This document shows positions 42,097 to 50,818 of a stretch of DNA of 63,478 nucleotides, piece after piece; the first letter of the stretch is position 1, and each line of letters opens with the position of its first letter. A program made the translations under genes and the position numbers. The stretch comes from Haloterrigena salina JCM 13891 (GTDB taxonomy: Archaea > Halobacteriota > Halobacteria > Halobacteriales > Natrialbaceae). The notes under the pieces are model-generated. The model did not search any database and was not told the origin of the DNA. It was given only the letters and a program-made list of their open reading frames with translations. The stretch covers positions 17,606 through 81,083 of the forward strand of contig NZ_AOIS01000060.1 of assembly GCF_000337495.1 (NCBI RefSeq). The letters are read 5' to 3'.

Positions 42097-43122
42097 ATGC
42101 AGGCAGTCAAGATCACCGAACACGGCGACACGGACGTCATCGAGTACGGGGAGTACCCCGATCCGGAGGTCGGCCGCGACGAGGTGCTGGTCGACATCAA
42201 GGCGGCCGCGCTCAACCACCTAGACATCTGGACGCGCCGCGGCATGCCGGGGATCGACCTCGAGATGCCCCACGTTCCGGGCAGCGACGCCGCCGGCGTC
42301 GTCGAGGAGGTCGGCCCGGACGTCACCCGCTTCGAGGAGGGCGACCGCGTCGCGGTCTCCGCCGGCGTCGGCGACCTGCGGATGGACGATCCGACGCTCG
42401 ATCCCCGGTTCCACATCATCGGCGAGCACGTCCAGGGCGTCCACTCCGAGTACGCCGCCGTTCCCGAGGACAACCTGATTCCGGTCCCCGAGGACGTCGA
42501 CTGGGCGGTCGCCGGCTCGAGCTGTCTGGTGTTCCAGACCGCCTGGCGGATGCTGATCGACCGTGCGGAACTCCAGGCCGGCGAGAAGGTGCTCGTGCTG
42601 GGCGCCAGCGGCGGTGTCGGCCACGCCGCGCTCCAGATCGCCGACTACGCGGGCGCGGAGGTCTACGCGACCGGCAGCACCGAGGAGAAGTTCGACTACG
42701 CCCGCGAGCACGGCGCCGACCACGTCTGTAACTACGAGGACGAGAACTTCGCCGACTGGGTGCTCTCGGAGACCGACGGCCGCGGCGTCGACGTCGTCGT
42801 CGAACACGTCGGCGCGCCCACCTGGCAGAACTCGCTGAAGAGCCTCACCAAGGGCGGTCGGCTGGTCACCTGCGGCGGCACCGGCGGGGGCAATCCCGAG
42901 ACCGACATCCCGCGAATCTTCTGGGAGCAACTCCAGATCATCGGCTCGACGATGGCGACGCCCGATCAGGTCGACGAAGTGATGGACCTCGTCTGGGACG
43001 GCACCTTCGAGCCCGCGATCCGCGAGGAGTTGCCGATGAGCGAGACGCCCCGCGCCCACGAGATCATCGAGAACCGCGAAGGGTTCGGCAAGGTCGTCGT
43101 CCGTCCCGACAGCGAACTCTAG
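42097..43122 (+). CDS. zinc-type alcohol dehydrogenase/quinone oxidoreductase family
   Basis: The 341-residue protein belongs to the medium-chain dehydrogenase/reductase superfamily. Its start MQAVKITEHGDTDVIEYGEY and the GSDAAGVVEEVG segment form the catalytic domain, and VLGASGGVGHAALQIADYAG is the NAD(P) loop. The Cys pattern of the zinc structural site is not present, and LNHLDIWTRRG replaces the zinc-ligand CGSDL motif, so it is probably a quinone-type NADPH reductase. It is divergent from the ABC exporter operon. The substrate is unknown. Confidence 0.85.
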   Translation: MQAVKITEHGDTDVIEYGEYPDPEVGRDEVLVDIKAAALNHLDIWTRRGMPGIDLEMPHVPGSDAAGVVEEVGPDVTRFEEGDRVAVSAGVGDLRMDDPTLDPRFHIIGEHVQGVHSEYAAVPEDNLIPVPEDVDWAVAGSSCLVFQTAWRMLIDRAELQAGEKVLVLGASGGVGHAALQIADYAGAEVYATGSTEEKFDYAREHGADHVCNYEDENFADWVLSETDGRGVDVVVEHVGAPTWQNSLKSLTKGGRLVTCGGTGGGNPETDIPRIFWEQLQIIGSTMATPDQVDEVMDLVWDGTFEPAIREELPMSETPRAHEIIENREGFGKVVVRPDSEL

Positions 43123-43173
43123 GAATCGACGACGGTGAGTCGGAATCGGCTCGACGCTGCCGAGATAGCGCCG

Positions 43174-43419
43174 TTACCGTTCGGAGTCGTCCGACTCGAG
43201 TCCGTAGTCTTCCGGATCGTACGTATCAGTCATCGAGAGGACCAACAGCGCCCCGAACGTTAGCAGCGAACTGTAGAAGACGTCGACCGTGATCGGTCCG
43301 ACGGCGAACTGGTGCGTTCCCGGACTGGAGCACACGACCGTTACGATCAGCCCGCCACAGGCGAGAACAGGATAGTGGTAGTGGTGGATCTTCGTCAGTG
43401 TCCGCAGCCACGTTTCCAT
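43174..43419 (-). CDS. small two-helix membrane protein
   Basis: The 81-residue product has two hydrophobic segments (residues about 17-35, PVLACGGLIVTVVCSSPG, and 46-64, YSSLLTFGALLVLSMTD) and an acidic C-terminus (DPEDYGLESDDSER). It starts with a basic amphipathic stretch (METWLRTLTKIHHYHY). No family is recognised. It is convergent with the quinone oxidoreductase gene. Confidence 0.6.
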   Translation of the reverse strand: METWLRTLTKIHHYHYPVLACGGLIVTVVCSSPGTHQFAVGPITVDVFYSSLLTFGALLVLSMTDTYDPEDYGLESDDSER

Positions 43420-43617
43420 GCTGTGATCGGTCGCCGTTGCGATACAAGTAACTTGACTGTTTCCGAGACGTGGACAGTGGCGACTCGAGTCGTGCTGTGT
43501 CTCCGTTCAAATCGGCTTCAGCGGCCAGCTCGAGTCATACGCCGAACCGGTTCGGCCGCGGTGCGAAATCCCTCCGGAACCGTGAGGACTTTTACCGCTG
43601 CCTCGCAAGCCCCGCGT

Positions 43618-43923
43618 GTGAACTCGAGCGACGAGGGCGGCTACGTCCACGACCCCGCCGCGTTCGACGGGGACGGTGAGCGGGCGGACGTCGCGGACGA
43701 CGATTCGACCGCCGAACCACCTCATCCCGAGGCGGCCGACCGGGAGTTCGACTGGCGTGGCTGGACCGTCGTCGGGATGATCGTCCTTACCTTTATCGTC
43801 GCGCCGGCGGCGATCACCTTCTGGCCGCCCGACGTCGGCTACCGCTTCGCCCTGCTGTCGCTGCCGCTGTTCCCCGCGGTGTTGCTCGCACTCACCGCCG
43901 TCTGGGGCACGACGCGGCCCTGA
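43618..43923 (+). CDS. haloarchaeal two-helix membrane protein
   Basis: The 101-residue product starts at a GTG (43618). It has an acidic soluble part, the conserved motif EFDWRGWTVVGMIVLTFIVA, and a second helix YRFALLSLPLFPAVLLALTA. Proteins of this shape, with EFDWRGW before the first helix, are common in haloarchaea but have no known role. A fragment of a related gene, with ALLSLPLFPALLLALSA, lies at 45811-45897 and shows that the gene was once duplicated. Confidence 0.75.
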   Translation: MNSSDEGGYVHDPAAFDGDGERADVADDDSTAEPPHPEAADREFDWRGWTVVGMIVLTFIVAPAAITFWPPDVGYRFALLSLPLFPAVLLALTAVWGTTRP

Positions 43924-44058
43924 CGGACGCCGCCAAGCGGGGCATGTCGGCCGACACCGGCACGACGGTAGCTACGCGCGAGCCTCGCGGCCGTCTTCGA
44001 TGCGTTTCGGTGGGAGCTGTCCTGGCCCTTCAGCAACGGGTCGTGACGGATCTGGCGA

Positions 44059-45318
44059 CTACGAGTTCTTGTACAGGACGTCGGGCCGCGTGACTGTCGC
44101 GTCGTCCACGTACGACGCCGCCTCGAGAGTCGGCCACTCCCCGGTCGTCGTGAGCGGTTCGATCGCGTCGTCGGTCACCAGGACCGTCCCTTCGCTCTTC
44201 GCCCCTTTCACGGTCGGATTCCACGCGTACGCCATCGGTGCCGTGACGCTCGTCTGTAGCCCCGGCGTCGCGACCCACTCTCGGCTCGCGTACCCGGCCG
44301 CGCCACCCTGGTGGTGTGCCTGCCACTCGGTCGAAAGGCCCGCTTCCCCGTACCCGGCCTGAATCGCCCGGAAGACGTCGCCGGCCGTTCCGTCCGACCG
44401 CGCGGCCGCCCGTGTCGAGGCCAGCGCGGTAGCGTCGATGCGCGTCGCGATTCGATGTCGTTCTTCGAGCCACTCCGGCGGGTCGAAGGCGACCGTGCGC
44501 GTGCAACTGGCGTACTCCCCGAGCCGTCGGCCGACGACGGAGACGACGACGAACTCGCCGAGTTCGACGTCCCGCGGGACGGGATGGCGATACTTCCGCG
44601 CCCGCGCTCCGCCCGCCACGAGTACGACCGGATGATCGATCCCGTATCGATCGAGCGCACAGCCCAGTGCGTTCGCGAGCTGTTGCTCGGTGTCGCCCGA
44701 CTCGGCGTTTTGACAGACGCCCTCGATCGCGGCAGCCGTTTCGGCGCTCAGCGTTCGGTATCGTTCGATATCGCCGGCCGTGAGCGGCTGCCGGAGCGGG
44801 CTCACATCTAGCGACTCGAGTCCGGGTACGTTGAAGTCCGCAGCTGCGGGCGTCGGCGACCGTTCTGCGATGGCGTCGCCGAGCGACGTCGCGTACCACG
44901 GGAACGTCTCGATCGTCACGTCGGGAAGTGCCGGCGTCAGGTGGCAGTCGTCCGAACCGCCGCCGTCGAACCGCTCTTCCCGGACGAGCGCGCGTTCGTC
45001 GTTGTCGACGACGATCGTGAGGTCCGCCCCGTCGTAGCCGACGGCGGCGACGCCAGTTGTCGAACTCCGATCGATGACGTTGCTCCGGCCGGTGAGCCAC
45101 GCGTACGAGTCCGAATCCGCGAACCAGACGGCCTCGAGTCCGTTCTCGTCGAGATACGCGTCCAGCCGGTCGAACTTTTCCTGACGAGACTGGGTGACGT
45201 CCGCGGCGTCGTCGCTCCGTGCGCCCACTGCGCTACTCAGCGCGGGAATCGACACGGCACCGCTGGCCATCTCGAGATATGTTCGCCTATCAATGTCGAG
45301 GGGATCTTGCAGTGTCAT
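44059..45318 (-). CDS. exported M24-fold protein lacking most metal ligands
   Basis: The 419-residue product has a probable Tat signal (IDRRTYLEMASGAVSIPALS). A creatinase-like N-terminal domain and a pita-bread C-terminal domain follow, the latter with AHHQGGAAGYASRE and KSEGTVLVTDD. In active M24 peptidases two Asp, one His and two Glu hold the metals. Here the first Asp position is S260 (VVVSVVGRR), the second is C272 (ASCTRT), and the fourth-ligand Glu position is N367 (AWNPTV). Only H336 and E376 remain. It is probably not a standard metallopeptidase. The ATG at 45318 gives the Tat start. Confidence 0.8.
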   Translation of the reverse strand: MTLQDPLDIDRRTYLEMASGAVSIPALSSAVGARSDDAADVTQSRQEKFDRLDAYLDENGLEAVWFADSDSYAWLTGRSNVIDRSSTTGVAAVGYDGADLTIVVDNDERALVREERFDGGGSDDCHLTPALPDVTIETFPWYATSLGDAIAERSPTPAAADFNVPGLESLDVSPLRQPLTAGDIERYRTLSAETAAAIEGVCQNAESGDTEQQLANALGCALDRYGIDHPVVLVAGGARARKYRHPVPRDVELGEFVVVSVVGRRLGEYASCTRTVAFDPPEWLEERHRIATRIDATALASTRAAARSDGTAGDVFRAIQAGYGEAGLSTEWQAHHQGGAAGYASREWVATPGLQTSVTAPMAYAWNPTVKGAKSEGTVLVTDDAIEPLTTTGEWPTLEAASYVDDATVTRPDVLYKNS

Positions 45319-46040
45319 CTCATAGCACACTCCGCCTCGCCCTATTTTACCATAATACAAATCGATACCGGAGAAACATTTACCAACAACCGCTTGATTC
45401 TCACCTGAGTACACAAGACTCGAGGAACGGCCACGGAAGCGAAGTGCCGTACCGAGCGACTGTCCCGTCCGCGGATGCCATAGTCGTCGCCCGCCCAGAC
45501 ACCGTAGATGCCGTCTGCCGAGTTCTCGACGCCGCGACCCAGCAGGAAGAGGGCTGGTTATGCACCGTATTGGCCGACTCCAAGAGAGCTGCCGGCTGCG
45601 CTGCGTCGATCGTTCGCTCTGGCCCCCGATCCGGTACAGGTCGATCGTCGACCCGTCGTGCGTACCGACCTAGTGGACGGCGTGCAGAGCGAGATCCGCA
45701 TCGCGCGTGCTCTTCTCGTCGGGAGTTTGTCGATGGCATCCTTCGTCGCTTCCCGGTCCCGGTCGAGCGAGTCCTGACCGTCATCTGCGTCGACGGGGCT
45801 GCGGTCGGGAGATCACCCAACCGCACTGCTGTCGCTGCCCCTGTTCCCCGCGCTACTGCTCGCCCTTTCGGCCGAGGAGCGGGTTTCGGCCGTGTAGGGA
45901 CTCACTCGTCCCTGATCGAACGGCAATCTGCGCTCGCGGCACCCGCCGCGGACGGTCGTCTCGGTTCACCCTGATCCCGCAAAATACGTTCGCGGTCGTC
46001 TGACCGCGTTTCGTCGCCTTTAGCCGTTGTTCGGGACGGA
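45319..46040. other. gene-poor decayed region
   Basis: This 722-base stretch has no intact gene. The right part contains a small fragment related to the gene at 43618 (45811-45897). Around 45445-45560 the plus strand can be read as AIVVARPDTVDAVCRVLDAA and QQEEGWLCTVLAD, which has coding-like composition but no start and breaks down soon after. The whole stretch looks like the remains of one or two genes. The left end, near 45330-45400, carries the AT-rich promoter of the M24-type gene. Confidence 0.5.
45811..45897 (+). pseudogene. C-terminal relic of a paralogue of the 43618 membrane protein
   Basis: The frame DHPTALLSLPLFPALLLALS and its continuation to a TAG matches the last helix of the protein at 43618-43923 (FALLSLPLFPAVLLALTAVW) in sequence and position. 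At DNA level the two share CTGCTGTCGCTGCC and CTGTTCCCCGCG. No start codon, acidic part or first helix remains upstream in this frame, so it is a truncated copy. Confidence 0.65.
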
Positions 46041-46364
46041 CTACGCCGTCCCGGGGGACTCGAGGTGGGCCTCGAGTCGGTCGGCGACGTCCGATCCGTG
46101 GACGCGGTCTTGGTCCGGAATCCCTTCGCGCTCGAGATAGTCAGCCATCGCGTCGGCGAGTCGTCGGGTCTGGAGTCCGGTGAGTACCTCCGTGTTGTCT
46201 CCGGACTCGACGGCCTCGAGCAGTTCGACCGCCCACGCCGGCGGGGTCTCGTCGGAATCGATAGCGTCGTCGATATAGTCCGCGAGGATGGCGTGAACGA
46301 CCCATTGCTCGTCTCTGGAGAGCGTGACTTCGTGCGTCTCGGTTTCCGGTGGTTGGGAACTCAT
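46041..46364 (-). CDS. small acidic haloarchaeal protein (DUF7853-like)
   Basis: The 107-residue product has the segment EVTLSRDEQWVVHAILADYI, then DETPPAWAVELLEAVESGD and LQTRRLADAMADYLEREGIP. It is helical and soluble. The pattern resembles a haloarchaeal family that I recall as DUF7853, but I am not certain. No function is known. It has its own promoter region (AT-rich ATAATAAGCC on the right side) and no cotranscribed neighbour. Confidence 0.65.
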   Translation of the reverse strand: MSSQPPETETHEVTLSRDEQWVVHAILADYIDDAIDSDETPPAWAVELLEAVESGDNTEVLTGLQTRRLADAMADYLEREGIPDQDRVHGSDVADRLEAHLESPGTA

Positions 46365-46580
46365 TACGTCACACGGACCGTTTTCATCGGTCCTCGGTCG
46401 TGGCTACGAACTACCGTATAATAAGCCTTGTTACCGAATCGCATATCTCCACCTCGTGTCGCGATTCGATCCGCCGGTGTCCGCGGCGACGGCCGACCGC
46501 TCGAGTCGGCGACCGGTCGGTTCGCCGATCAAAAGCTACTAACAGAATCACCTCCAGCCAGTATACAGGAGCCGACGCCG

Positions 46581-47672
46581 ATGGATTTCGCGACGCTATC
46601 CGAGACGATCGCGACCGGTCGCTTCGGCCGCGCACTCTCGCGACTCGTACCCGCGACGGCCGTCTGGGACCGCGAGTGGGACGTCTGCTGTATTCTCGAC
46701 GGCTGCCGACTCGATCTCATGCGCGAGGCGGCCGCGGCCGGCCACGAAGCTCTGCCCGGACCCGACGGGGTCGACTCGCTGTGGTCGGTCGGCTCGCAGT
46801 CGGCCGAGTGGATGGACCGAACTTTCGCGCCCGCCTACCGCGAGGAGATGGCTCGCACCGCGTACGTGACCGGCAACCCCTTTTCCTCCCAGTCCTGCGA
46901 GCACATCCTCGTCACCTCCGACGAAGTGTTGCCGCTCTCCGAGGCCGACTTCGGCGTCTTCCACGAGGCCTGGCGGGACGACTGGGTCGACGACGGCATC
47001 TCGACGATCCCGCCCGAGTCGCTGACCGACGCCGCGATCGCGATCTGGCGCAATCGCGAGGAACTCGGCGTCGACCGCGTCCTCGTCCACTACATGCAGC
47101 CCCACGCCCCGTTCCGATCCCGCCCGGAGTGGTTCTTCGGCTCGGCCGACATCGAACACTGGGGGCAGTTCGCCGGCGGTGACGACGGCGACGACCCGGC
47201 GGACGAGGACCTCGACCTCGAGGACCTCACAGCCGAGGAGCGGGAGGCTCTCGAGGCCTTCGCCGAGGCCGACGACGACGAGGGGTCGATGAACGACCCG
47301 TGGCTGCGGGTCCGCGACGGCGATCTGTCCTTCGAGGCGGTCTGGCGGGCCTACCGGGACAACCTCGAGTGGGTGGTAGACGACGTCGCGCGCCTGCTCG
47401 AGAACTGCGACGGCCGGGTCGCGATGACCAGCGATCACGGCAACGCGCTCGGCGAACTCGGCGTCTGGTCGCACCCGCCCGGAACGCCCGTGCCCGCGCT
47501 GCGGCGCGTCCCGTGGGTCGTCCGCGAGGGACGAGATCTGGGTACCTGCGATCCGGCGCTTCCCGATGCGGTTCGCGAGGGCGGCGAGGGCGGTGAAGCC
47601 GGCAGTCAGGGAGACGGCGAGAGCGACGAGGACGACGTCGAATCGCGCCTCGAGGCGCTGGGGTATCGGTGA
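46581..47672 (+). CDS. alkaline phosphatase/sulfatase-superfamily protein
   Basis: The 363-residue product reads ILDGCRLDLMREAAAAG near the start (Asp and Cys at the metal/nucleophile position), ILVTSDEVLPLSE, HYMQPHAPFRSRP with a metal-type His pair, and TSDHGNALGELGVWSHPPG near the end with the DHG metal motif. This is the phosphatase/sulfatase fold, as in enzymes acting on surface glycans. A long acidic insert of about 60 residues (from GDDGDDPADEDLDLEDL) breaks the domain. It overlaps the following methyltransferase gene by four bases. The substrate is unknown. Confidence 0.8.
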   Translation: MDFATLSETIATGRFGRALSRLVPATAVWDREWDVCCILDGCRLDLMREAAAAGHEALPGPDGVDSLWSVGSQSAEWMDRTFAPAYREEMARTAYVTGNPFSSQSCEHILVTSDEVLPLSEADFGVFHEAWRDDWVDDGISTIPPESLTDAAIAIWRNREELGVDRVLVHYMQPHAPFRSRPEWFFGSADIEHWGQFAGGDDGDDPADEDLDLEDLTAEEREALEAFAEADDDEGSMNDPWLRVRDGDLSFEAVWRAYRDNLEWVVDDVARLLENCDGRVAMTSDHGNALGELGVWSHPPGTPVPALRRVPWVVREGRDLGTCDPALPDAVREGGEGGEAGSQGDGESDEDDVESRLEALGYR

Positions 47673-48415
47673 CGACGGCGGATCCGCTGCCCGGTCGCCT
47701 GCGAGACGCGATCTACGCCCTTCGCAAGGCCCGGCTGGGCCTCGAGCGTCGGCGACTCGATTACGGCCGGGAGACCGACGAGCGAGCCGAGCGGCTGGCG
47801 GGGGTGCTCCCCGCGTCGGTCGACGAACTCCGAGCGTACGAACGCGAGTACGAGAACCTCGAGTGGTTCCACGACGCCTACGCCGACCGCGTGGCGGAGA
47901 TTCACGAGGCCGGCGTCGCCACCGACACGACCCACTGGCGCGACGGGGTGACGCTGTATGTGGTCTGTCGCGCGCTCGAGGTCGAAACCGCCGTCGAAAC
48001 CGGGGTTCTGTTCGGCTCGTTTGACGCGCATATTCTGGCTGCGATGGAACGAAACGGCGGCGGAACGCTACACGCAGTCGATCTTCCCGGCGGTCCGCCC
48101 GGTCGGTTCGACTACGGCCACCTGATTCCGGACCGGTGTCGCGAGCACTGGGAGTTATGCGAGGGCGACGCGCTCGCGGTGCTTCCCGATTTGCTCGAGG
48201 CAGTCGGGCCCGTCGACCTGTTCCTGCACGACTCGGACCACCGACTGCCGCACATGCGCTTCGAGTACGAGACGGCGCTGCCGCACGTTTCGCCGGGTGG
48301 CGTGCTCGCGAGTCACGACGTGCGGCTCTCGAGGCTGTTCGACCGGTTCACGGACGCGAACGGGCTGCCGTCGTGCGTGGTCTGTGATACGGGAATCGGG
48401 CGGCAATCACGATAG
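47669..48415 (+). CDS. class I SAM-dependent methyltransferase
   Basis: The 248-residue product has an N-terminal helical part (LRDAIYALRKARLGLERRRL) and a Rossmann-type core with ETAVETGVLFGSFDAHIL and TLHAVDLPGG, typical of the Methyltransf_24 type. LFLHDSDHRLPHMRFEYETA completes the active site region. The GTG start overlaps the sulfatase-like gene stop (GTGA), so both are one unit. In haloarchaea such enzymes often sit with glycan-synthesis genes. The substrate is unknown. Confidence 0.82.
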   Translation: MTTADPLPGRLRDAIYALRKARLGLERRRLDYGRETDERAERLAGVLPASVDELRAYEREYENLEWFHDAYADRVAEIHEAGVATDTTHWRDGVTLYVVCRALEVETAVETGVLFGSFDAHILAAMERNGGGTLHAVDLPGGPPGRFDYGHLIPDRCREHWELCEGDALAVLPDLLEAVGPVDLFLHDSDHRLPHMRFEYETALPHVSPGGVLASHDVRLSRLFDRFTDANGLPSCVVCDTGIGRQSR

Positions 48416-48495
48416 CGCTCGCCGCGAACTCGTTCGGGTGGCGGCAAATCGGTTGGTGGACGTATATTTTTTTACTGTAGTCCCATAGCTGGCGT

Positions 48496-48672
48496 ATGGA
48501 GCAGATGACGCAGACGATTTTGATCAGCGTGATCGCATTCATCGGTGCGTTGATTTTCCTCGGACTCTCCGTTTATCCCTTCCAGTATGGATTCCTGGAA
48601 AGCGTTCTCTTGGCGGGAGGCTTCGTCGTTCTTTCACTCGTCGAGTTCGTCGTGGACGATGCAGGCATCTGA
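48496..48672 (+). CDS. 58-residue two-helix membrane protein
   Basis: An ATG at 48496 opens a frame of 58 codons: MEQMTQTILISVIAFIGALI, then FLGLSVYPFQYGFLESVL and a second helix LLAGGFVVLSLVEFV, ending VDDAGI. Two hydrophobic helices are separated by a short polar turn. The composition is that of a real small membrane protein, not of shadow sequence. A TATA-like GTATATTTTTTTACTG lies about 30 bases upstream. No family is recognised. Confidence 0.55.
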   Translation: MEQMTQTILISVIAFIGALIFLGLSVYPFQYGFLESVLLAGGFVVLSLVEFVVDDAGI

Positions 48673-48860
48673 CGGTGAGTCGCGCCAGGTACGACTCCCC
48701 ACCTCCTCATCCGCACTCCCTATGGAATCGCACGGAGTTCCCCGTCCGAGGGGAGGGAGTGAGCGAACTCGCCTGAGCGACGAACGGGGGCGTGCTCGGA
48801 CGACAATCCGTTGAATAACGCGCGCAGCGCTCTTTTCAGTGCGTTCGACGTAGGGAGGCC

Positions 48861-48995
48861 GTGGTTCGACTCTCGACTATCGTCATCCTCGTCGGGCTCG
48901 TACGGTTCACGCCGTTACCGCCGCCGCTGGGAATCGTTCTCGGGGCAAGCCTGGTACTCGCCGGAGTCGCGCTCAGAGTGTTCACGGACAAATGA
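48861..48995 (+). CDS. 44-residue membrane protein with Shine-Dalgarno
   Basis: A GTG at 48861 follows GGGAGG at the usual distance. The product reads VRLSTIVILVGLVRFTPLPP followed by PLGIVLGASLVLAGVALRVF and ends TDK. It has two hydrophobic segments split by a Pro-rich turn. Short proteins of this build are common in haloarchaea. The stop is 46 bases before the end of the convergent glycan gene. Confidence 0.5.
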   Translation: MVRLSTIVILVGLVRFTPLPPPLGIVLGASLVLAGVALRVFTDK

Positions 48996-49041
48996 CCCGT
49001 CCCGAGCGATCGCTGTCACGTGGCGGGTGTCGCACTCTCCG

Positions 49042-50097
49042 TCACTCCGGCTGCGGATCGGTGAAGAGATCCGCCGCCGGCGAGAATCCCGAGAGCGCGT
49101 CCGCGGCCAGCACCGCGGCCGCGCCGGTCCAGGTCGGCCGTTCGCCCGGCCAGAACGCCTCGTCCTCGAACTGATAACCCGTCCAGAAGATCCCCTCGTC
49201 GTCGGTCCACTGGAAGAGCCACTCGTAGATCTCTCGAGCGCGCTCCGTCCGGCCGACCGCGGCCAGCGAGAGCACGAGTTCGCAGGACTCGGCGACGGTT
49301 ACCCACGGCTCGTCCGAGACGCACCGACAGCCCAACTCTTCCTCGAGGAACCGACCCGCGCCGGCATCGAGACGCTCCCGCGCGGAATCGCCGGTCACGA
49401 CGCCACAGAGGACCGGGTAGAACCAGTCCATCGCGTACCGCGACTTGCTCTCCCAGGTGCGGTCGAACCGATCGGGTCGGGTTCGGATCGCCTCGCCGAG
49501 GTCGGCGCGGGCCTCGAGCCACCGATCCCGTTCCTCGACGCGGCCGAGAACGTCCGCGATCGCCGCGCCGCAGGCGAGGCTCTTGTAGATCGAGGCACAG
49601 CCGGCGATCAGCGCGTCCTCGTAGACCTCGCCGTCGGGGTCGACGGTCCAGTAGATCTCGCCGGTCGGGGCCTGGTGGTCGCAGGCGAAGGCGAGCGCGT
49701 CGCGGACGGTCGGCCAGAGGGCCTCGAGAAAGTCGCGGTCCTCGGTACAGCAATAGTGGTGCCAGGCGCCGACGGCGACGTAGGCGCTCCGGTGGGTCTC
49801 CTTGCGCGGTTCGTCGCCGTCGTGGGCGCCGTCGTCGTCCTCGCTGTCGCCGTAGGTCGCCCACAGCGCCCCGTCGTCGTGTTGGGCCTCGGCCACCCAG
49901 CGGTAGGCGCGGCGGGCGGCCTCGTCGCGGCCGGCGATCGACAGCGCCATCGCGCTCTCGACGTGGTCCCAGGGGTCGGCGGGGCCGTCGGGATACCAGA
50001 GGATCAGTCCGTCCGCGCGCTGGACGCGCTCGATGTGGTCGACCGCGGGCTCGAGGCCCCAGTCGGCAAGCGACCGGGGCCCGGAGCCGTCGCTCAC
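49042..50097 (-). CDS. alpha/alpha-toroid (six-hairpin type) protein
   Basis: The 351-residue product is built of repeated helical hairpins: DGLILWYPDGPADPWDHVE, EAQHDDGALWATYGD, AYVAVGAWHHYCCTE, YAMDWFYPVLCGVV and IFWTGYQFEDEAFWPGE. This pattern fits six-hairpin glycoside hydrolases and related terpenoid-type toroids. Haloarchaeal members are annotated either way. The Asp/Glu-rich loops suit sugar binding. The GTG start at 50097 overlaps the methyltransferase stop by four bases. With the preceding GT4 and methyltransferase genes it forms a glycan-type operon. Confidence 0.75.
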   Translation of the reverse strand: MSDGSGPRSLADWGLEPAVDHIERVQRADGLILWYPDGPADPWDHVESAMALSIAGRDEAARRAYRWVAEAQHDDGALWATYGDSEDDDGAHDGDEPRKETHRSAYVAVGAWHHYCCTEDRDFLEALWPTVRDALAFACDHQAPTGEIYWTVDPDGEVYEDALIAGCASIYKSLACGAAIADVLGRVEERDRWLEARADLGEAIRTRPDRFDRTWESKSRYAMDWFYPVLCGVVTGDSARERLDAGAGRFLEEELGCRCVSDEPWVTVAESCELVLSLAAVGRTERAREIYEWLFQWTDDEGIFWTGYQFEDEAFWPGERPTWTGAAAVLAADALSGFSPAADLFTDPQPE

Positions 50098-50816
50098 GCT
50101 GGCCCCTCCAGTTCGAAGTAGTAGACGACGCTCTTGCCCACCAGCGGGTCGAGCGCGCGCTCGAGCAGCCGGACCGGTCGGGGCGACTCGAGGACGTCCC
50201 ACTCGAGGAAGCGATCGTAGGCCCGCAGCGGCAGCGGCGGATCGCCGCGCTGATCGCGGTCCCACCAGAGACACTTCAGCCACCAGTAGGGGGCGTGCAG
50301 GGCGTGGGCGAAGTGGTCGTCGACCCGGCGGAAGCCGCGCCGTTCGATCGCGGCCCGCAGCTCATCGCGGTCGAAGATGCGGACGTGGCCGCCCTCGACC
50401 TGGTGGTACTCCTCGGACAGCGCCCAGCAGACCCGTTCGGGCCCCTCGCGGGGGACGCTGACCGCGAGCGTTCCTCCCGGCGCACAGACCCGGCGAAGTT
50501 CGTCAAGCGCCGCCTCGTAGTCGGGGATGTGTTCCAAGACCTCGGTACAGCAGACGACGTCGAAGGAACCGTCCTCGAAGGGAAGCCGGAGCGCGTCGCC
50601 CGCGGCGAACGTGACCGGCACGTCGGTCTCGTCGGCGATGTACTTCGCGTAGTCCTCGCGGGCGGCGGTCAGGCTCTCCCGCCCGATGTCGACGCCGACG
50701 ACCTCGCGGACGTTCTCGAGGGCGGCGGCGTGGACGTGTCGGCCCTCCCCGCAGCCGACGTCTAAGACGCGCATCCCCGGCGTCAGCGTGAGCCGGTCGA
50801 AATCGATCGTCTCCAT
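50094..50816 (-). CDS. class I SAM-dependent methyltransferase
   Basis: The 240-residue product has the SAM motif VLDVGCGEGRHVHAAALE, VVGVDIGRESL, the post-I segment DALRLPFEDGSFDVVCCTEV and a closing VLEHIPDYEAALDELRRV. This is the Methyltransf_11 type acting on small molecules or sugars. The C-terminal 60 residues (HAPYWWLKCLWWDRDQ) form an extra segment with many Trp. Two bases separate it from the GT4 gene. It probably methylates a glycan made by that enzyme. Confidence 0.9.
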   Translation of the reverse strand: METIDFDRLTLTPGMRVLDVGCGEGRHVHAAALENVREVVGVDIGRESLTAAREDYAKYIADETDVPVTFAAGDALRLPFEDGSFDVVCCTEVLEHIPDYEAALDELRRVCAPGGTLAVSVPREGPERVCWALSEEYHQVEGGHVRIFDRDELRAAIERRGFRRVDDHFAHALHAPYWWLKCLWWDRDQRGDPPLPLRAYDRFLEWDVLESPRPVRLLERALDPLVGKSVVYYFELEGPA

Positions 50817-50818
50817 GG

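Noticed and set aside
45219..45974. Plus-strand frame of 251 codons after the M24-type gene
   Set aside because: It starts within the antisense of the M24 gene and its promoter, and the coding-like part is short and ends in shadow sequence. I describe it as part of a decayed region.
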